Part shown: positions 8,777 to 17,377 of the stretch, one piece after another
Numbering within the stretch: position 1 is the first letter of the stretch
How the letters are laid out: every line of letters starts with the position of its first letter
Assembly (NCBI GenBank): GCA_020632655.1
Contig: JACKFD010000001.1
Location: 62,001 to 126,000 of the forward strand
Length of the DNA: 64,000 bases
Direction of reading: 5' to 3'
Origin: Spirochaetaceae bacterium
GTDB lineage: Bacteria > Myxococcota_A > UBA9160 > UBA4427
Notes under the pieces: model-generated
What the model was told of the DNA's origin: nothing
The model's database searches: none
Seen by the model: the letters and a program-made list of their open reading frames with translations, nothing else
Position numbers and translations under genes: made by a program

Positions 8777-9702
8777 GATTCGGCCTCCGTCTCGTGCGTC
8801 TCGTGCGTGTCGGGCGGGATCGTGAGGATCGAGGAGCGCACCTGCCGGATGATCGTCTCGGCCGTCTCGCCGAGCAGGTCTCCGACCCGACCCTCCCGGC
8901 CCCGCGTCCCCATCACGATCAGGTCGATCCGGGACTCGTTGGCGAAGGCCGGGAGGGCGTCGACCGCGGTGCCCGGCAGCAGCCGGACGCGATCGCGGGG
9001 AAGGGCCGAAGATCGTTCGGCGAGGAGTGCGTCGAGATCCGCGGCGGCGCGCTGGTGCGCCTCCTCGTGATAGGCGTTCCATTCCGCGTCGTCGAGCACG
9101 CCGCGCAGCACCTCGGCGCCGGTCGGCTGCCAGGCGGTCGCGACGTGGAGCTCGGCCTCGGACCAGTCGACGACGCGTTCGGCCCAGTCGAGGATCCGCG
9201 ACGCGGCGGCGCGTCGCGAGGGCGCGCCGCCCGGATCGATGGCCGCGAGCACCTGCTCCGGCAGTCGACTCTCCTCGCCCACCACCCAGACCGGACACGG
9301 GCAGCGGCGGAAGAGGTGGAGGGCCGTGGCGCCGAAGAACACGTGGCCCGCGCGGCCGACGCCGCTGGCCGGCTTGACGACCAGGTCCGGCCCGTCGCTC
9401 CGTGCGACCTCGAGCACGGCCTCCCAGGTCACGCCCCAGCGCAGGGTCACGGAGCAATCGACGCCCGCCGCCCGGGGCGACTCGGCGAGGGCCTCGAGGC
9501 GCGCGAGCTCGGCCTCCTCGAGCAGATCGCGGAGGGGACGGCCCGGGTCGGTCCGCCTTCGGGAGGTACCCGTGCCGAGGCTCTCCTCGAGCACGCGCAG
9601 CAGCGTGAGGCGCGCACCCGTACGGGTGGCGAGTCGGGTCGCGAGCGCGACGGCGCGGGCGTCGCGGTCTTCCGGGGGCGCGAGGACGAGGATGTGTTTC
9701 AT
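8773..9702 (-). CDS. Tandem universal stress protein (UspA-like, two domains)
   Basis: A 309-residue protein with two Usp folds. Each begins with a beta-strand and acidic loop (ILVLAP at the N-terminus; VLAAIDPGG near residue 150). The second domain ends with a recognisable nucleotide-binding loop GxxGxxxxxxxxxGE around residues 269-282; the first has a related but weaker GVGRAGHVFFGAT loop. The C-terminus is a short Thr/His/Glu tail. Its stop overlaps the presumed TTG start of the ABC gene, so it is coupled to the exporter; the lysR gene ends 67 nt upstream. A Usp protein as first gene of a tripartite export unit is unusual. Confidence 0.9.
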   Translation of the reverse strand: MKHILVLAPPEDRDARAVALATRLATRTGARLTLLRVLEESLGTGTSRRRTDPGRPLRDLLEEAELARLEALAESPRAAGVDCSVTLRWGVTWEAVLEVARSDGPDLVVKPASGVGRAGHVFFGATALHLFRRCPCPVWVVGEESRLPEQVLAAIDPGGAPSRRAAASRILDWAERVVDWSEAELHVATAWQPTGAEVLRGVLDDAEWNAYHEEAHQRAAADLDALLAERSSALPRDRVRLLPGTAVDALPAFANESRIDLIVMGTRGREGRVGDLLGETAETIIRQVRSSILTIPPDTHETHETEAES

Positions 9703-9735
9703 GATGATCTCCGATCGGTCGATCGTGGCCCCGGC

Positions 9736-9784
9736 TTCATTCGAGTCGTCCTTGGCCTCCAGTCGGGTTTCATTCGAGTCGTCC
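9736..9784. repeat. 16-bp direct repeat between lysR and usp
   Basis: The 16-mer TTCATTCGAGTCGTCC occurs at 9736-9751 and again at 9769-9784. The second copy covers the last codons and stop of the LysR gene; the first lies in the 67-bp gap before usp. This looks like a short local duplication or a paired binding site. Confidence 0.8.
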
Positions 9785-10669
9785 CTCCCGCGCGGCCTCG
9801 ACGATCGCGGCGACGGCGGGGTGGCCGATGCGCCGCTCGACGGTGATCAGGAAGAGACTGGACTGTAGTGTCTCCGAAGCGCCGATCGGTTCGACGCCGT
9901 GGCGACGGCGCAGCTCGTCGGCAAGCAGCATCGGTGCGGGGAAGACGCCGTGACCGTGCGCGCCGAAGGCCTTGAGCAGTGCCGAGTCCTCGACCTCGGC
10001 GACGAGTCGGGGACGGATGTCGAGGGCCTCGAAGAAGCGATCCAGATCGTGTCGGAGCGTCGTGTTCCGGGTCGGGGCGAGGAAGGGGGCGCCGTCGAGG
10101 CTGCCGGGGAAGTCCCCTTCGAGGGTCGCCTGGAGGTCCGGACGGGCGAAGAAGCCGACCTCACCGCGCGCGATCGGATGGTTGTGGGCCTTGATGCGGC
10201 TCTGCGGTCCGATCGGCGCGTCCGCCAGCACCATGTCGTACCGCTGCTGGGCGAGGTCCGTGAGCAGGTCCTCCGTCCGACCCTCGTGCACGACGAGCTG
10301 CACGGGCTCCTCGAGCCGCAGTGCGGTCTCGAGCACGCGGCAGGCGAGCAGCTTGGGCACGACGTCCGCCAGACCCACGATCAGGCGGGCGGGACCGCGG
10401 GTCGGTCGCCCGCGCAGGGCGTCCTGCAGCTCGCGTCCGGTCGTGAAGATCTCGTCCGCATAGCGGTAGACGAGGTGCCCGCTCTCGGTCAGCTTCAGGC
10501 CGCGTCCCTCGCGCTCGAAGAGCGTCTCGCCGAGGGACTCCTCCAGCTTCCGGATCTGACCACTGAGCGTCGGTTGGGCGAGCTGCAGCACCTCGCCCGC
10601 CCGCTTGACGCTGCCCTCCCGCGCCACCGTGTAGAAGTAGAGCAGGTGGTGGTAGTTCAGCCACTCCAT
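9770..10669 (-). CDS. LysR-family transcriptional regulator (NhaR-like)
   Basis: A 299-residue LysR regulator. The N-terminal winged helix-turn-helix spans about residues 1-60, with the recognition region AQPTLSGQIRKLEESLG near 31-47, followed by the periplasmic-binding-protein-like effector domain. The opening WLNYHHLLYFYTVAREGS is typical of the NhaR branch. The ATG overlaps the end of dabA by 13 bp and is preceded by GGGAGGAG inside dabA, so it is translationally coupled to the DAB genes and is their probable regulator. Candidate target sites lie upstream of dabB at 14.9-15.05 kb. The effector (bicarbonate, pH or Na+) is unknown. Confidence 0.9.
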   Translation of the reverse strand: MEWLNYHHLLYFYTVAREGSVKRAGEVLQLAQPTLSGQIRKLEESLGETLFEREGRGLKLTESGHLVYRYADEIFTTGRELQDALRGRPTRGPARLIVGLADVVPKLLACRVLETALRLEEPVQLVVHEGRTEDLLTDLAQQRYDMVLADAPIGPQSRIKAHNHPIARGEVGFFARPDLQATLEGDFPGSLDGAPFLAPTRNTTLRHDLDRFFEALDIRPRLVAEVEDSALLKAFGAHGHGVFPAPMLLADELRRRHGVEPIGASETLQSSLFLITVERRIGHPAVAAIVEAAREGRLE

Positions 10670-13260
10670 CGCGTCTCCTCCCAGACGGGCGCGCCCGAGG
10701 ACGAGACGTCCCGGCGATGGAAGCAGCCCGACTCGGGATCCCAGGCGATCAGATGGAGGAAGCGATGCTCCACGAGGCTGCGGATCGTCTCGTGCTTCGC
10801 GAGGACGGCGTCGATCCGTTCGCGAGGCGACTCGACGATCGCGGTCAGTCGCATCGGCTCGTGCACGAAGCGCCGCCCGTCGTGCAGGGACTGCCAGGGC
10901 AGACCCGGCCGCAGGTCGCCGCGGCTGCCGAGCATCACGCCGATCCGCGACACCACGTTGTGCAGCGTCTTGTCACCGCTGCCGAAGCGGTCGTTGTCCA
11001 CGGTCGAGGCGAAGTACTGGAGGTTGATCCAGCTCGCGACGACGAGCGGCGCGGTCAGGAGCATCTCGAGCACGGCGCCGTCCTCGTCGAGTGCCGGATC
11101 GTAGTCGTGCAGGAAGGCGCGCCCCTCGAGGTCGAGGCCTCGGGTCAGCGTCCTCCGCGCGGCCACGAAGGCGGCATTGCCGGCGAGCCCCCACTCGGGT
11201 CGCACCTCGGACCAGTCCCGCGCCCGGCGCATCGCCCCGCGTCGCGCGTCCCCGCGCACCCGCGCCAGGCCGAAGCGCTCGCTGCGCTCCTCGCCCGCCG
11301 CGCGTCCCGCGGCCTCGAGCCAGGCCTCGATCTGCGCCCGCAGCTCCGGTTCGAGGTGCGGGGCGTCGAGCAGCTCGACGCGGTCGCAGGTCGTGTCGTG
11401 CAGGGCCGCCACGAAGCGGGTGTCCGAGGGAATGAAGAGTCCTCGGGCCGCCAGCAGGCTCCGGATCTCGGGTCGTGAGAGGAGGTCGGCGGCGAGCCGC
11501 GCGTTGAGGCCGCCCTCGTGTCCGCCGCAGGCGCCGCAATCGAGACTCGACGCGTAGGGGTTGTTGGTCGTCCGGGCGCCGTGACCGCAGAGCAGGACGA
11601 CCCGCGCGAAGCCCCGGGTGAGACCCATGTTGCGCAGGCAGCCCTCGGCGAGGTCCACCCATCGCTCGAGCGCCCCGGGCCGCGCGTTGCCGTCACCCGG
11701 CTCGAGCTCGAGTCCGGCGACCAGCGACTCCGACTTCGGGCCCTCGAAGAGCGCGCCGCCCGGATGGGGGCGGGTCCAGCCGAGCGAGTCCGTCAGCAGA
11801 CGCAGCCCGAAGCCATGTCCGAGGGTCTCGACGAGGGGGAAGGCGCCGAGCGCGAGCTTCCGCATGCGGGTGAAGCGCTCGTGTCGATCGAGCGCCGCGG
11901 CCTTCCGTTCGCGCGCGCCGACCCGGGCCTGCGCCCGGGCGACCCAGGGCGGCGCGAGCAGCGCGGGACACCGCGCCCCGCCACGCTCGTCGCCGACGTC
12001 GACGTACTCGACCGGCACCCCGAAGAAGCCGGCGAAGCCCCGGGTCTCGATCGCAGGCGACAGCGCCTCGAGCCCCCGGCGCAGCGCCTCGGAGCGCACG
12101 TCGATGCAGAAGACGGCCTGCAGGGTCGGCCGGTCGGGGCCCGCCGACGAAGCGCCGTGGGTCGGGGTCGCGCCGAGGCGGTCGAGCAGCGTGCGCTGAT
12201 AGGCGATCTCGTAGGCGCGCTGCCAGATCGAGCGCCGGGCCTCGATCGAGAGCAGGGGCTCCCGCTCCTCGCCCGATCCGGCCTCGAGGCCACTCCGACT
12301 CGCGACGGCGAGCGTCGCGATCGGGTCGAGGCGATCGCCGTAGGCGGCGGCGATCGCCCCGTCGTAGGCCAGACGGATCGCGAGCAGGTCGACGAGGGTC
12401 GGGTCGTCGCCGCCGCGCAGTCGCGCCTCGCGGCGCAGGTACTGGGCATGACCGGCCCAGCCCGCGATCGACGTCAGCTGTCGGACGAGGAAGTCACGTC
12501 GATGGGACGCCGGCGTGCCGAGCTGCTCGAGGACGTGGCGCACGCAGTCCAGCGACGACGCGGGCAGTCGGCTCACGTAGTCCCGGAATCCCGGAATGCC
12601 GCGCAGCTCCGGGCCCCGGTCGATGCTCGCGATCTCGAGCCAGGCGGCGAAGGGCCCGAGCTCGCCGCCGGGCTGTCGCCAGGCCGCCTGACCCGCGTCG
12701 AAGCGTCCGGCGCAGAAGCGGGCGATCTCCTCCACGACGATCTGCGCCAGCCCGGTTCCGAGCGTCCGATCGACGGCTTCCGCCAGAGTCGGAAGGGCCT
12801 GCGAGACGCGCAGCGAAGACGGGCCCTCCGACTCGAGCGCCGCCAGCATCGAAGCCTCCGGAGCAGCCGGGATGGCCGGGGCGTCGGGCCGACCCCGGAG
12901 CTCCTCGATCGCGGCCAGCAGATCGGTCTCCCGGATCCGGCCGCGCCTTCGGGCCTCGAGGAAGTCGCCGAGCGGCAGCGACCCCTCGGCGTCGAAGAGG
13001 CGCCCCACCTCGGTCATGGCCTGCTCGAAGGCGAGGTCGGTCAGGCCGAGGTAGGGGTTCACGGCGACGAAGTTGCGCAGGGTCCAGAGCGGCGGGAGCA
13101 GGGCGCAGGCGTCCTCGACGATCCGCGCGGTCGAGAGTCGACTCCCGGCGCGGTCGAGCGTGTAGACCCGCGCGAGCCTGGGCTCGCTTCCGGCGCGATC
13201 GACCTCGCGGACTCCGGCATCGGGCAGGGGGTGGGCGAGCTCGTGTGCCAGGGGCTCCAT
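10657..13260 (-). CDS. dabA: DabA: inorganic-carbon transporter, carbonic-anhydrase-like subunit (DUF2309/UPF0753)
   Basis: An 867-residue soluble DabA/UPF0753 protein. The four expected zinc/active-site residues are present: Cys385 and Asp387 in FCIDVRSE, His560 in CGHGA, and Cys575 in SSLDCGACGG. The spacings C-x-D and H-14-C match those of characterised DabA proteins. DabA works with membrane subunit DabB to convert CO2 to bicarbonate vectorially, using the cation gradient. The ATG at 13260 is 2 bp after the dabB stop. A longer in-frame reading extends back through dabB and is spurious. Its stop overlaps the lysR start. Confidence 0.95.
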   Translation of the reverse strand: MEPLAHELAHPLPDAGVREVDRAGSEPRLARVYTLDRAGSRLSTARIVEDACALLPPLWTLRNFVAVNPYLGLTDLAFEQAMTEVGRLFDAEGSLPLGDFLEARRRGRIRETDLLAAIEELRGRPDAPAIPAAPEASMLAALESEGPSSLRVSQALPTLAEAVDRTLGTGLAQIVVEEIARFCAGRFDAGQAAWRQPGGELGPFAAWLEIASIDRGPELRGIPGFRDYVSRLPASSLDCVRHVLEQLGTPASHRRDFLVRQLTSIAGWAGHAQYLRREARLRGGDDPTLVDLLAIRLAYDGAIAAAYGDRLDPIATLAVASRSGLEAGSGEEREPLLSIEARRSIWQRAYEIAYQRTLLDRLGATPTHGASSAGPDRPTLQAVFCIDVRSEALRRGLEALSPAIETRGFAGFFGVPVEYVDVGDERGGARCPALLAPPWVARAQARVGARERKAAALDRHERFTRMRKLALGAFPLVETLGHGFGLRLLTDSLGWTRPHPGGALFEGPKSESLVAGLELEPGDGNARPGALERWVDLAEGCLRNMGLTRGFARVVLLCGHGARTTNNPYASSLDCGACGGHEGGLNARLAADLLSRPEIRSLLAARGLFIPSDTRFVAALHDTTCDRVELLDAPHLEPELRAQIEAWLEAAGRAAGEERSERFGLARVRGDARRGAMRRARDWSEVRPEWGLAGNAAFVAARRTLTRGLDLEGRAFLHDYDPALDEDGAVLEMLLTAPLVVASWINLQYFASTVDNDRFGSGDKTLHNVVSRIGVMLGSRGDLRPGLPWQSLHDGRRFVHEPMRLTAIVESPRERIDAVLAKHETIRSLVEHRFLHLIAWDPESGCFHRRDVSSSGAPVWEETRWSG

Positions 13261-13262
13261 GA

Positions 13263-14897
13263 CTAACGTCCTCCTTCGGGTGCGATTCGCCGGGTGATGA
13301 TCGGGGGGAGCGAAGGCGCGAGAGCGAGCATTCGCTCGCGCAAGCGCCGCCTGAGCGGGTCGAGGTAGAAGCCGTTCGAGGCGTGGACCCACGCGCGCCG
13401 GACGAGCGGATGATCCGGCCATCGCGACAGGGCGAGCTGCGCGACGAAGACGAGCGCGAAGAGCGCGACGAGGCCCGCCTCGAGTCCGTAGGGCAGGTCG
13501 ATCGTGCGCGTCGGGATCACACCGGCGAGCGCGCCTTCGAAGAGGCCCAGCCCGACGAAGTAGGCGAGCGAGAAGCCCGCGCCGAGCAGCAGGCTCTCGA
13601 CCAGCGCCTCGATGCCCGGGCGTCCCGGGGCCGCGCCGATCAGCGCGACCTGGGCGACGGCGAGCGCGAGGATGGCTCCGAGCACCAGGAGGCCGGGCTT
13701 GGCGCTCGGATCGAGCTCGAGCAGCCAGACGGGGATCGCGACCGCCGCCAGCCCGGCCAGCAGCGCGCCGGTCACGGCCGCCGGGCCGGGTCGCGACGCG
13801 CGACCGGCGCGGGCGCGCGGCACGCTCGGGTCGACCTGTGAGGCGGCGGACAGGAAGGCGTGACCCTTGTAGAAGGAATGCCCCACGAGGTGCATCGCCG
13901 CGGCGCCGAAGGCCCCGAGCCCGCATTGCAGCATCATGAAGCCCATCTGGGAGACCGTCGAGTAGGCGTATTTCCGCTTGATGTCGGTCTGGACGAGCAT
14001 CACGAGGGCGCCGTAGATCGCGGTCGACGCCCCGACCACCGCGAGCAGACCGAGGGCCAGGGGCGCCTCGACCAGCAGCGGACTCGTTCTCAGCAGCAGG
14101 AAGCCCCCTGCGTTGACCAGTCCGGCGTGCATCAACGCAGAGACCGGCGTCGGGGTCTCCATCGAGTCCGGCAGCCAGCCCTCGAAGGGCAGCTGCACGG
14201 ACATCGTCATGGCGGCGAGCACGAGCAGCCAGGCGATGGCTTCGACGCTGGCCGGCGCCGTCCCGGCGGCCGCCGCTTCGAGCACGACCGCGAGGTCGAG
14301 GCTGCCGAACGCGCGCTGGCTCAGGACGAGCACGGCGACGAGGCAGAGCTCGCCGATCCGTGCGACGTAGCGGCGGGCGCGGGCGGTGCGGAGCGCCCCG
14401 GGTCGTTCGTTGCGGTGCCGGAGGAGGGCGTCGAGCCCGTGGCCCGCGGCGATCCAGGCTGCGACGAGGACGAGCAGATGCCCGGTCACCACCATCGTGA
14501 GCACCGCGCTCACGGTGAAGGAGAGCCATTGGCAGAAGCGCGCCTGTCGCGGGTCGCCGTCGAGGTAGCGCTCGCTGAAGCGGGCGACCACGAAGCCGAT
14601 CAAGCCGACGGTGGCCGCCATCAGGAGGGTGAGACCGTCGACGCGGACGAGGGGCGGCGCGCCGAAGAGGGCGCCCGCGCCGGCGCTCGCGCCCGGGAGC
14701 GGGCCGCCGGCAGTGCCGCCGGGAGCGAATGCGGTCGCGCCGATCAGCCCGAGGGTCAGCAGCAGGCAGAGGCCCGCTCCGGCCCGCGTCAGCGCGCGCG
14801 CGCGTCGCGCGGAGGCGTGGGTGATGCGCGAGAGCGCGAATCCGAGCACTCCCGGGGCGAGGGCGAGGGATGCGGCGAAAGCGGTGGTGCAGTCCAT
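13263..14897 (-). CDS. dabB: DabB: NuoL/MrpA-like proton-conducting membrane subunit
   Basis: A 544-residue polytopic membrane protein of the complex I NuoL/Mrp antiporter superfamily. The segment LPDSMETPTPVSALMHAGLVN near residues 240-260 contains the family's conserved acidic and His residues in the ion-path region, and QTDIKRKYAYSTVSQMG follows about 60 residues later. Adjacent to DUF2309 it is the DabB partner of an inorganic-carbon accumulation system in the inner membrane. The start is the first ATG after an AT-rich control region, with AAGGAG 10 nt upstream. It is the first gene of the seven-gene leftward array. Confidence 0.94.
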   Translation of the reverse strand: MDCTTAFAASLALAPGVLGFALSRITHASARRARALTRAGAGLCLLLTLGLIGATAFAPGGTAGGPLPGASAGAGALFGAPPLVRVDGLTLLMAATVGLIGFVVARFSERYLDGDPRQARFCQWLSFTVSAVLTMVVTGHLLVLVAAWIAAGHGLDALLRHRNERPGALRTARARRYVARIGELCLVAVLVLSQRAFGSLDLAVVLEAAAAGTAPASVEAIAWLLVLAAMTMSVQLPFEGWLPDSMETPTPVSALMHAGLVNAGGFLLLRTSPLLVEAPLALGLLAVVGASTAIYGALVMLVQTDIKRKYAYSTVSQMGFMMLQCGLGAFGAAAMHLVGHSFYKGHAFLSAASQVDPSVPRARAGRASRPGPAAVTGALLAGLAAVAIPVWLLELDPSAKPGLLVLGAILALAVAQVALIGAAPGRPGIEALVESLLLGAGFSLAYFVGLGLFEGALAGVIPTRTIDLPYGLEAGLVALFALVFVAQLALSRWPDHPLVRRAWVHASNGFYLDPLRRRLRERMLALAPSLPPIITRRIAPEGGR

Positions 14898-15051
14898 GCG
14901 CGCTCGTGGCTCCTTGTTGGATGACGTCTGTTACCCGAAATGAATGACGTGATATTGATGACATCCATCGGCCGCTGGCGCAAGGGTCTGGAGGCCTGGA
15001 AGGTCGATTTTTGATGATTTTCATGACCTGAAATGAATTTCATGTTTCAGG
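14898..15051. promoter_or_regulatory. AT-rich control region upstream of dabBA
   Basis: This stretch is strikingly AT-rich compared with flanking DNA. It contains a 7-bp dyad CCTGAAA-N11-TTTCAGG at 15027-15051 with an inner dyad TGAAAT-GA-ATTTCA (15029-15042), as expected for a LysR-type operator. It also contains ATGACGT at 14921-14927 and 14944-14950, ATGACAT at 14958-14964 and ATGACCT at 15023-15029. No confident -10/-35 pair was found. The remaining 15052-15239 is GC-rich, shows no gene and no clear signal. Confidence 0.6.
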
Positions 15052-15239
15052 GGAAGCCCCTGCCGGTCGGGGCGGGCTGCGGGCCGGGCGCGCCTTCGGG
15101 GGCGACGGGCGGGGGAGGCGCCTCGGCGGGGACCGGACGGGCGCGGGGGCCGGTCGGTCGGCGGGGCGGGGGTCTCGGGATCGGGGGAGGGCGTCACCGG
15201 GCCATGACGGCCGGCGCAGACACGGCCGGGATGGAGCGC

Positions 15240-15599
15240 TCAGTCGAGCCGCTCCTCCACCATGCGGATCAGGTCGCCGATCCGGCAATGGGCCTCGATC
15301 GGATGCCGCAGCGCCGCGGTCGTGCGGAAGCGGTAGCGGTTGCGCAGGCCGACACGCTCGCGGTGCACGTAGCCGGCCTCTTCGAGCTCGCCGAGGATGC
15401 GCTGGACCGAGCGTTCGGTGATCCCGACGCGCTCCGCGACCTCACGCAGGGTGAGCTCGGGGTCGCGGTGCAGGCAGAGCAGGACGTGGCTGTGGTTCGA
15501 GAGGAAGGTCCAGGTCGGTTCGTGGTCGCCCGGGCTTCGGGAGGAGGCGGCCGCACGGGCGCCCGATTTCCGGCCGGGGGTCGTCGAGCGCGTCGCCAT
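15240..15599 (-). CDS. Winged helix-turn-helix transcriptional regulator (MarR/ArsR-like)
   Basis: A 119-residue protein whose core is a winged helix: LTLREVAERVGITERSVQRI forms the helix-turn-helix near residues 49-68, followed by a wing (EEAGYVHRERVGLRNRYRF). The N-terminal 25 residues are basic and low-complexity. ATG at 15599 gives a compact DNA-binding protein; an in-frame upstream start would add about 25 residues. About 80 bp upstream sits a perfect 8-bp inverted repeat (15680-15699), a candidate autoregulatory operator. Whether it also acts on the dab promoter just downstream is open. No effector domain is visible. Confidence 0.8.
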   Translation of the reverse strand: MATRSTTPGRKSGARAAASSRSPGDHEPTWTFLSNHSHVLLCLHRDPELTLREVAERVGITERSVQRILGELEEAGYVHRERVGLRNRYRFRTTAALRHPIEAHCRIGDLIRMVEERLD

Positions 15600-15679
15600 G
15601 GTGGTCCTCGTCCGATCGTCGGCGCGCGGGCTTGCGCCCCACGCGCGGGGGGATGGCGGGAGCATACACGACATCGATA

Positions 15680-15699
15680 AGGCGAAAAGGGTTTCGCCT
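15680..15699. promoter_or_regulatory. Perfect 8-bp inverted repeat upstream of the winged-helix gene
   Basis: AGGCGAAA (15680-15687), 4-nt spacer, TTTCGCCT (15692-15699). It lies 81 bp upstream of the regulator's ATG and overlaps the sulfatase stop codon. It is best read as an operator for the adjacent regulator; a weak terminator for the sulfatase is the alternative, but there is no proper U-tract. Confidence 0.55.
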
Positions 15700-17377
15700 A
15701 TTTGCAGCGGCCGCCGCCGAGGGCGGCAACCGGCTCGCAGTCGTCGATCAGCCGACCGGCCTCGCCGTGCTGGTAGTCGAGGATGCGGATCGCCTCCGGC
15801 GGCGGCATGCCGGGGGCGGGCGTGTCCCGCAGGTCCGCGATCGGAATCGGGTAGTGCGTCCAGTCCTTGGGGGCGCGCCAGCCCGGCGGCGGGACGAGCT
15901 CGTGCCGGGTGCCGGCGACCGGGTACATCGTGCGCCATCGATGGATCGCCTGCGCGAGCGCCTCGACGCGTTCGGGCTCGGCGGCCGCGAGGTTGACCCG
16001 CTCGTAGGGATCCTGGTCGAGGCGGAAGAGCCAGCTCTGGACGTCGGCGGAGACGAGGCCCTGCTTCACCGTCTGTACGAGCTTCCAGTCACCGTCGAGG
16101 GCGCTCAGATTGAAGACGCCCCGGATCGGCGTCTCGGAGGCGAAGAAGAGGGGCTGTTCTCGCGGCCTGTCGCGTCCCTCGGCGATCGCCGGCCAGAGGC
16201 TCCGGCCGTCGAAGGGAAGGGCGTTGCCCGGCTCGACTCCGGCCGCCTCGGCGAGGGTCGGGAAGACGTCCATCGCCGACATCACGCTCTCCATCCGTCC
16301 GCCGGCCGTGAGCCGCGCCGGCCAGCGCATCACGGCGACGACGCGGATCCCACCTTCGAAGGTCTCCCCCTTGCCGCCGCGCAGCGGCACGTTGTCCGCG
16401 CCGCCCGTCGCATAGGCCGCACCGCCGTTGTCACTGAACAGGAGGACGATCGTGTCGCGTGCGAGCCCCTCTTCGTCGAGGGTGTCGAGCACGCGGCCGA
16501 TCGCCTGATCCATCGCGTCGACGCCTGCGGCGTAGACCGGGCGTGCGCTCTTCTGGAGCATGAGCTTGCGGAAGAATCGCGACTCGTCGGTCTGTTCGCT
16601 GCGCGCGGGCTCGCGGTCGTCGCCCATGTCCGCGTACTTCTCGAGCAGCTCGGGCGGCGCGTCGAGCGGAGTGTGCGGCGCGATGAAGGGGACGTAGAGG
16701 AAGAAGGGGCGGTCGCGATCCCGGGCCCGGATCCATCGGCTCGCCTCGTCGGCGAGCAGGAAGGTCTCGTAGCCCTCGTCGTGGATCGTCTCGCCGTTGC
16801 GCTGGAAGTCGCTGCCGCCCTGGTTCGCGAAGGGCGGGAAGTAGCCGACCTCCGTGTGGAGGTGGCCGTAGAAGTGGTCGAAGCCGCGGGCCCGCGGTGT
16901 GTAGGTCTCCTGCGCGTGCCCGAGGTGCCACTTGCCGACGATCGCGGTCTGGTAGCCCGCGGCGCGGAAGGACTCGGGCATGAAGTGCTCGACCGGATGC
17001 ACGCCGTTGGTCATCCAGGGCATGATCACGCCGTAGGCCACGCCGAGTCGCATCGGATCCCGACCCGTCATGAGCGCCGCGCGGGTCGGCGAGCAGATCG
17101 GCGTCGAGTAGAAACGATGGAGCTCGACGCCCTCGCGCGCGAGCCGATCGATCGAGGGCGTCTCGATCGTCTGCTCGCCGTGGAAGCCGACGTCCGCCCA
17201 GCCGAGGTCGTCGGCCAGGAAGATCACGACGTTGGGTCGCGAAGCGGACGCCGCCGCAAGGCCCGGGCTGGCGAGCGCGAGGGTCTGTGAGACGAGCGCC
17301 AGGCCGACGAAGACGCGGAGCGCATGCCCTGCGGTGCGGCGCCGGGGTGCAGAGGACGCTCGCGGACGCTCTTCCAG
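15698..17377 (-). CDS. Sulfatase (formylglycine-dependent), exported
   Basis: A type I sulfatase of about 559 residues. It has the metal pair in FLADDLGW (residues 53-60), the formylglycine signature CSPTR with Cys95 as the residue to be oxidised, VGKWHLGH, and FSDNGG later on. A hydrophobic export signal (residues 20-44) precedes RPNVVIFLADD. No ATG, GTG or TTG occurs in frame near this signal: a CTG at 17377 preceded by a strong GAGGAGG at 17388-17394 (10-nt spacing) is the best start, while the next in-frame start, GTG at 17623, would add 82 low-complexity residues. A formylglycine-generating enzyme is not in the window. Substrate unknown. Confidence 0.88.
   Translation of the reverse strand: MEERPRASSAPRRRTAGHALRVFVGLALVSQTLALASPGLAAASASRPNVVIFLADDLGWADVGFHGEQTIETPSIDRLAREGVELHRFYSTPICSPTRAALMTGRDPMRLGVAYGVIMPWMTNGVHPVEHFMPESFRAAGYQTAIVGKWHLGHAQETYTPRARGFDHFYGHLHTEVGYFPPFANQGGSDFQRNGETIHDEGYETFLLADEASRWIRARDRDRPFFLYVPFIAPHTPLDAPPELLEKYADMGDDREPARSEQTDESRFFRKLMLQKSARPVYAAGVDAMDQAIGRVLDTLDEEGLARDTIVLLFSDNGGAAYATGGADNVPLRGGKGETFEGGIRVVAVMRWPARLTAGGRMESVMSAMDVFPTLAEAAGVEPGNALPFDGRSLWPAIAEGRDRPREQPLFFASETPIRGVFNLSALDGDWKLVQTVKQGLVSADVQSWLFRLDQDPYERVNLAAAEPERVEALAQAIHRWRTMYPVAGTRHELVPPPGWRAPKDWTHYPIPIADLRDTPAPGMPPPEAIRILDYQHGEAGRLIDDCEPVAALGGGRCK

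Noticed and set aside
13261..15024. A very long leftward reading covering dabA and dabB as one protein
   Set aside because: It is the dabA frame read back through dabB in the wrong frame; the DabA start at 13260 and the hydrophobic DabB sequence in another frame explain it.
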